A stretch of 6,765 nucleotides of DNA from Anaerolineaceae bacterium (GTDB lineage Bacteria; Chloroflexota; Anaerolineae; Anaerolineales; Anaerolineaceae). This document shows positions 5,850 to 6,765 of this stretch, piece by piece; position 1 is the stretch's first letter, and each line of letters begins with the position of its first letter. The position numbers were made by a program, and so were the translations under genes. The stretch is taken from assembly GCA_021107195.1 (NCBI GenBank), contig JAIOTF010000352.1:1-6765 (forward strand), in the 5' to 3' direction. Below the pieces are notes generated by a model. It had not been told where the DNA came from. It ran no database searches and was given only the letters and a program-made list of their open reading frames with translations.

Positions 5850-6765
5850 ATGGCAATCCAACCATCAGCTCTTGCTCCACAGCAAAAAAAACAAGTCACC
5901 ATTGGCTATTTTGTAACTTTCATCGCTCTGGGAATGATCACCGCTGCCCTCGGCCCAGCCCTGCCTTATCTGGCAGAACAAACCCAAACCGTCCTGTCTT
6001 CCGTCAGCATCCTCTTCGTCAGCCGCGCCATTGGTCTCATCGTGGGGGCCTTATTCAGCGGTAAACTCTATGACCGTTTTCCCGGCCATCCTATCCTCAT
6101 CGGAGGGCTGCTCCTGATCACCCTGGCCAGCCTGTTAACGCCCCTGCCCACCGTTTTATCCGCGTTAATTGTAGTCACCTTCATCAGCGGGGTCGGCCAA
6201 AGCATCCTCAATGTGGGCGGCAACACCCTTCTGATCTGGCTCCACGGCGGAAAAATTGCTCAGTTGATGAACGGCCTGCATTTCTTCTATGGTCTGGGCT
6301 CTATTTTTTCACCGCTGCTCATCACCTGGATCATTACCACCACCGGCAGTCTCATCTGGGCCTTTACCGTCATCGCCCTGATCATGCTGCTGCCGTTGTT
6401 CTTCCTCCTCCGCTTGCCACCCGTTGCCCCGCAGCGTACAGACAAAACGAGCGAGAAATCCAATCATGCTTTACCCGGTCTGGTGCTCCTCATTGCTCTC
6501 TTCTTTTTCTGCTACGCCGGGTCAGTGCAAGCGTTTGGCGGCTGGATCTATACCTACGCTCTTGAAATACAAATCGCCAGCCCGCAAATCGCTGGCGTGC
6601 TCACCTCCGTCTTCTGGGGCACGTTCACCCTCGGACGGTTGTTGAGCATACCGATTGCCGCGCGACTGCGCCCAAAGACAATTCTGTGGGGCTCCCTCAT
6701 CGGCAGCCTGCTCAGTGTAACCCTTCTCCTGCTGATGCCCGACAAAGCGGCCATTATCTGGCTTG
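5850..6765 (+). CDS. MFS transporter, MFSD4/FHS-like, N-terminal part
   Basis: ATG at 5850 opens a frame that runs off the window after 305 codons; about 90-120 residues should be missing compared with a usual 400-residue MFS protein. The first helix (about 17-39) is followed by G-P-A-L-P-Y-L. The loop between helices 2 and 3 carries the MFS signature motif as G-K-L-Y-D-R-F-P-G-H (71-80). The segment L-N-V-G-G-N-T-L-L-I-W (120-130), then M-N-G-L-H-F-F-Y-G-L-G (140-150) with S-P-L-L, and F-G-G-W-I-Y-T-Y (229-236) resemble the MFSD4 / fucose-permease-like (FHS) group. In that group known members carry sugars with H+ or Na+. A hydrophilic central loop spans about 191-207, where the two six-helix halves usually join. 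The substrate is probably a small sugar or related solute, but this is inference. The gene has its own promoter and diverges from the membrane-protein gene to its left. Confidence 0.85.
   Translation, partial: MAIQPSALAPQQKKQVTIGYFVTFIALGMITAALGPALPYLAEQTQTVLSSVSILFVSRAIGLIVGALFSGKLYDRFPGHPILIGGLLLITLASLLTPLPTVLSALIVVTFISGVGQSILNVGGNTLLIWLHGGKIAQLMNGLHFFYGLGSIFSPLLITWIITTTGSLIWAFTVIALIMLLPLFFLLRLPPVAPQRTDKTSEKSNHALPGLVLLIALFFFCYAGSVQAFGGWIYTYALEIQIASPQIAGVLTSVFWGTFTLGRLLSIPIAARLRPKTILWGSLIGSLLSVTLLLLMPDKAAIIWL

Noticed and set aside
6424..6754. Small open frames on both strands within the MFS gene
   Set aside because: They overlap a continuous MFS reading frame with recognisable motifs and have no features of their own.

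Overview
The window looks like chromosomal DNA from an uncultured, moderately GC-rich bacterium. My best guess is Chloroflexota, perhaps Anaerolineae. This is an inference from the style of the large polytopic membrane proteins, the MFS family present and the kind of intergenic repeats; no marker gene supports it. There is no rRNA, tRNA, CRISPR array, phage gene or transposase gene.

Layout. (1) 1-732, plus strand: the C-terminal 243 residues of a polyprenol-phosphate-dependent glycosyltransferase of family GT87, whose 5' end lies outside the window. (2) 733-893: a short convergent gap with a weak hairpin and a 28-bp tract of four 7-bp units. (3) 894-3038, minus strand: a large polytopic membrane protein gene interrupted by one in-frame TAA (2658-2660). 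It also carries an in-frame insertion that includes a palindromic repeat. (4) 3039-3198: a spacer filled mostly by a 126-bp element with inverted ends. (5) 3199-5262, minus strand: an intact 687-residue paralog of the broken gene. (6) 5263-5849: a 587-bp divergent intergenic region holding promoters, several repeat types, a terminator-like hairpin and a short coding remnant or small ORF. (7) 5850-6765, plus strand: the first 305 residues of an MFS transporter, truncated by the window end.

How the genes relate. The GT87 enzyme and the two tandem paralogs are all candidate or likely GT-C-type membrane glycosyltransferases, so the left 5.3 kb may be part of a locus for an extracytoplasmic glycan or glycoconjugate. 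The paralogs have an acidic W-D-D-W motif in the first presumed outer loop, many membrane segments, a large conserved region after the last membrane helix and a TPR-like C-terminal end. Their substrate cannot be read from sequence. The MFS gene is divergently transcribed and resembles the MFSD4/FHS sugar-transporter group; a link to the glycan genes is only positional.

I do not see a complete new multi-gene system. The unusual material is the repeat content: a palindromic repeat inside a coding sequence with a relative in the intergenic region, two inverted tracts built of phased 8-bp units, a 7-bp-phased tract, and a MITE-like spacer element. The clean single nonsense codon in an otherwise well-conserved gene is the other point of interest.
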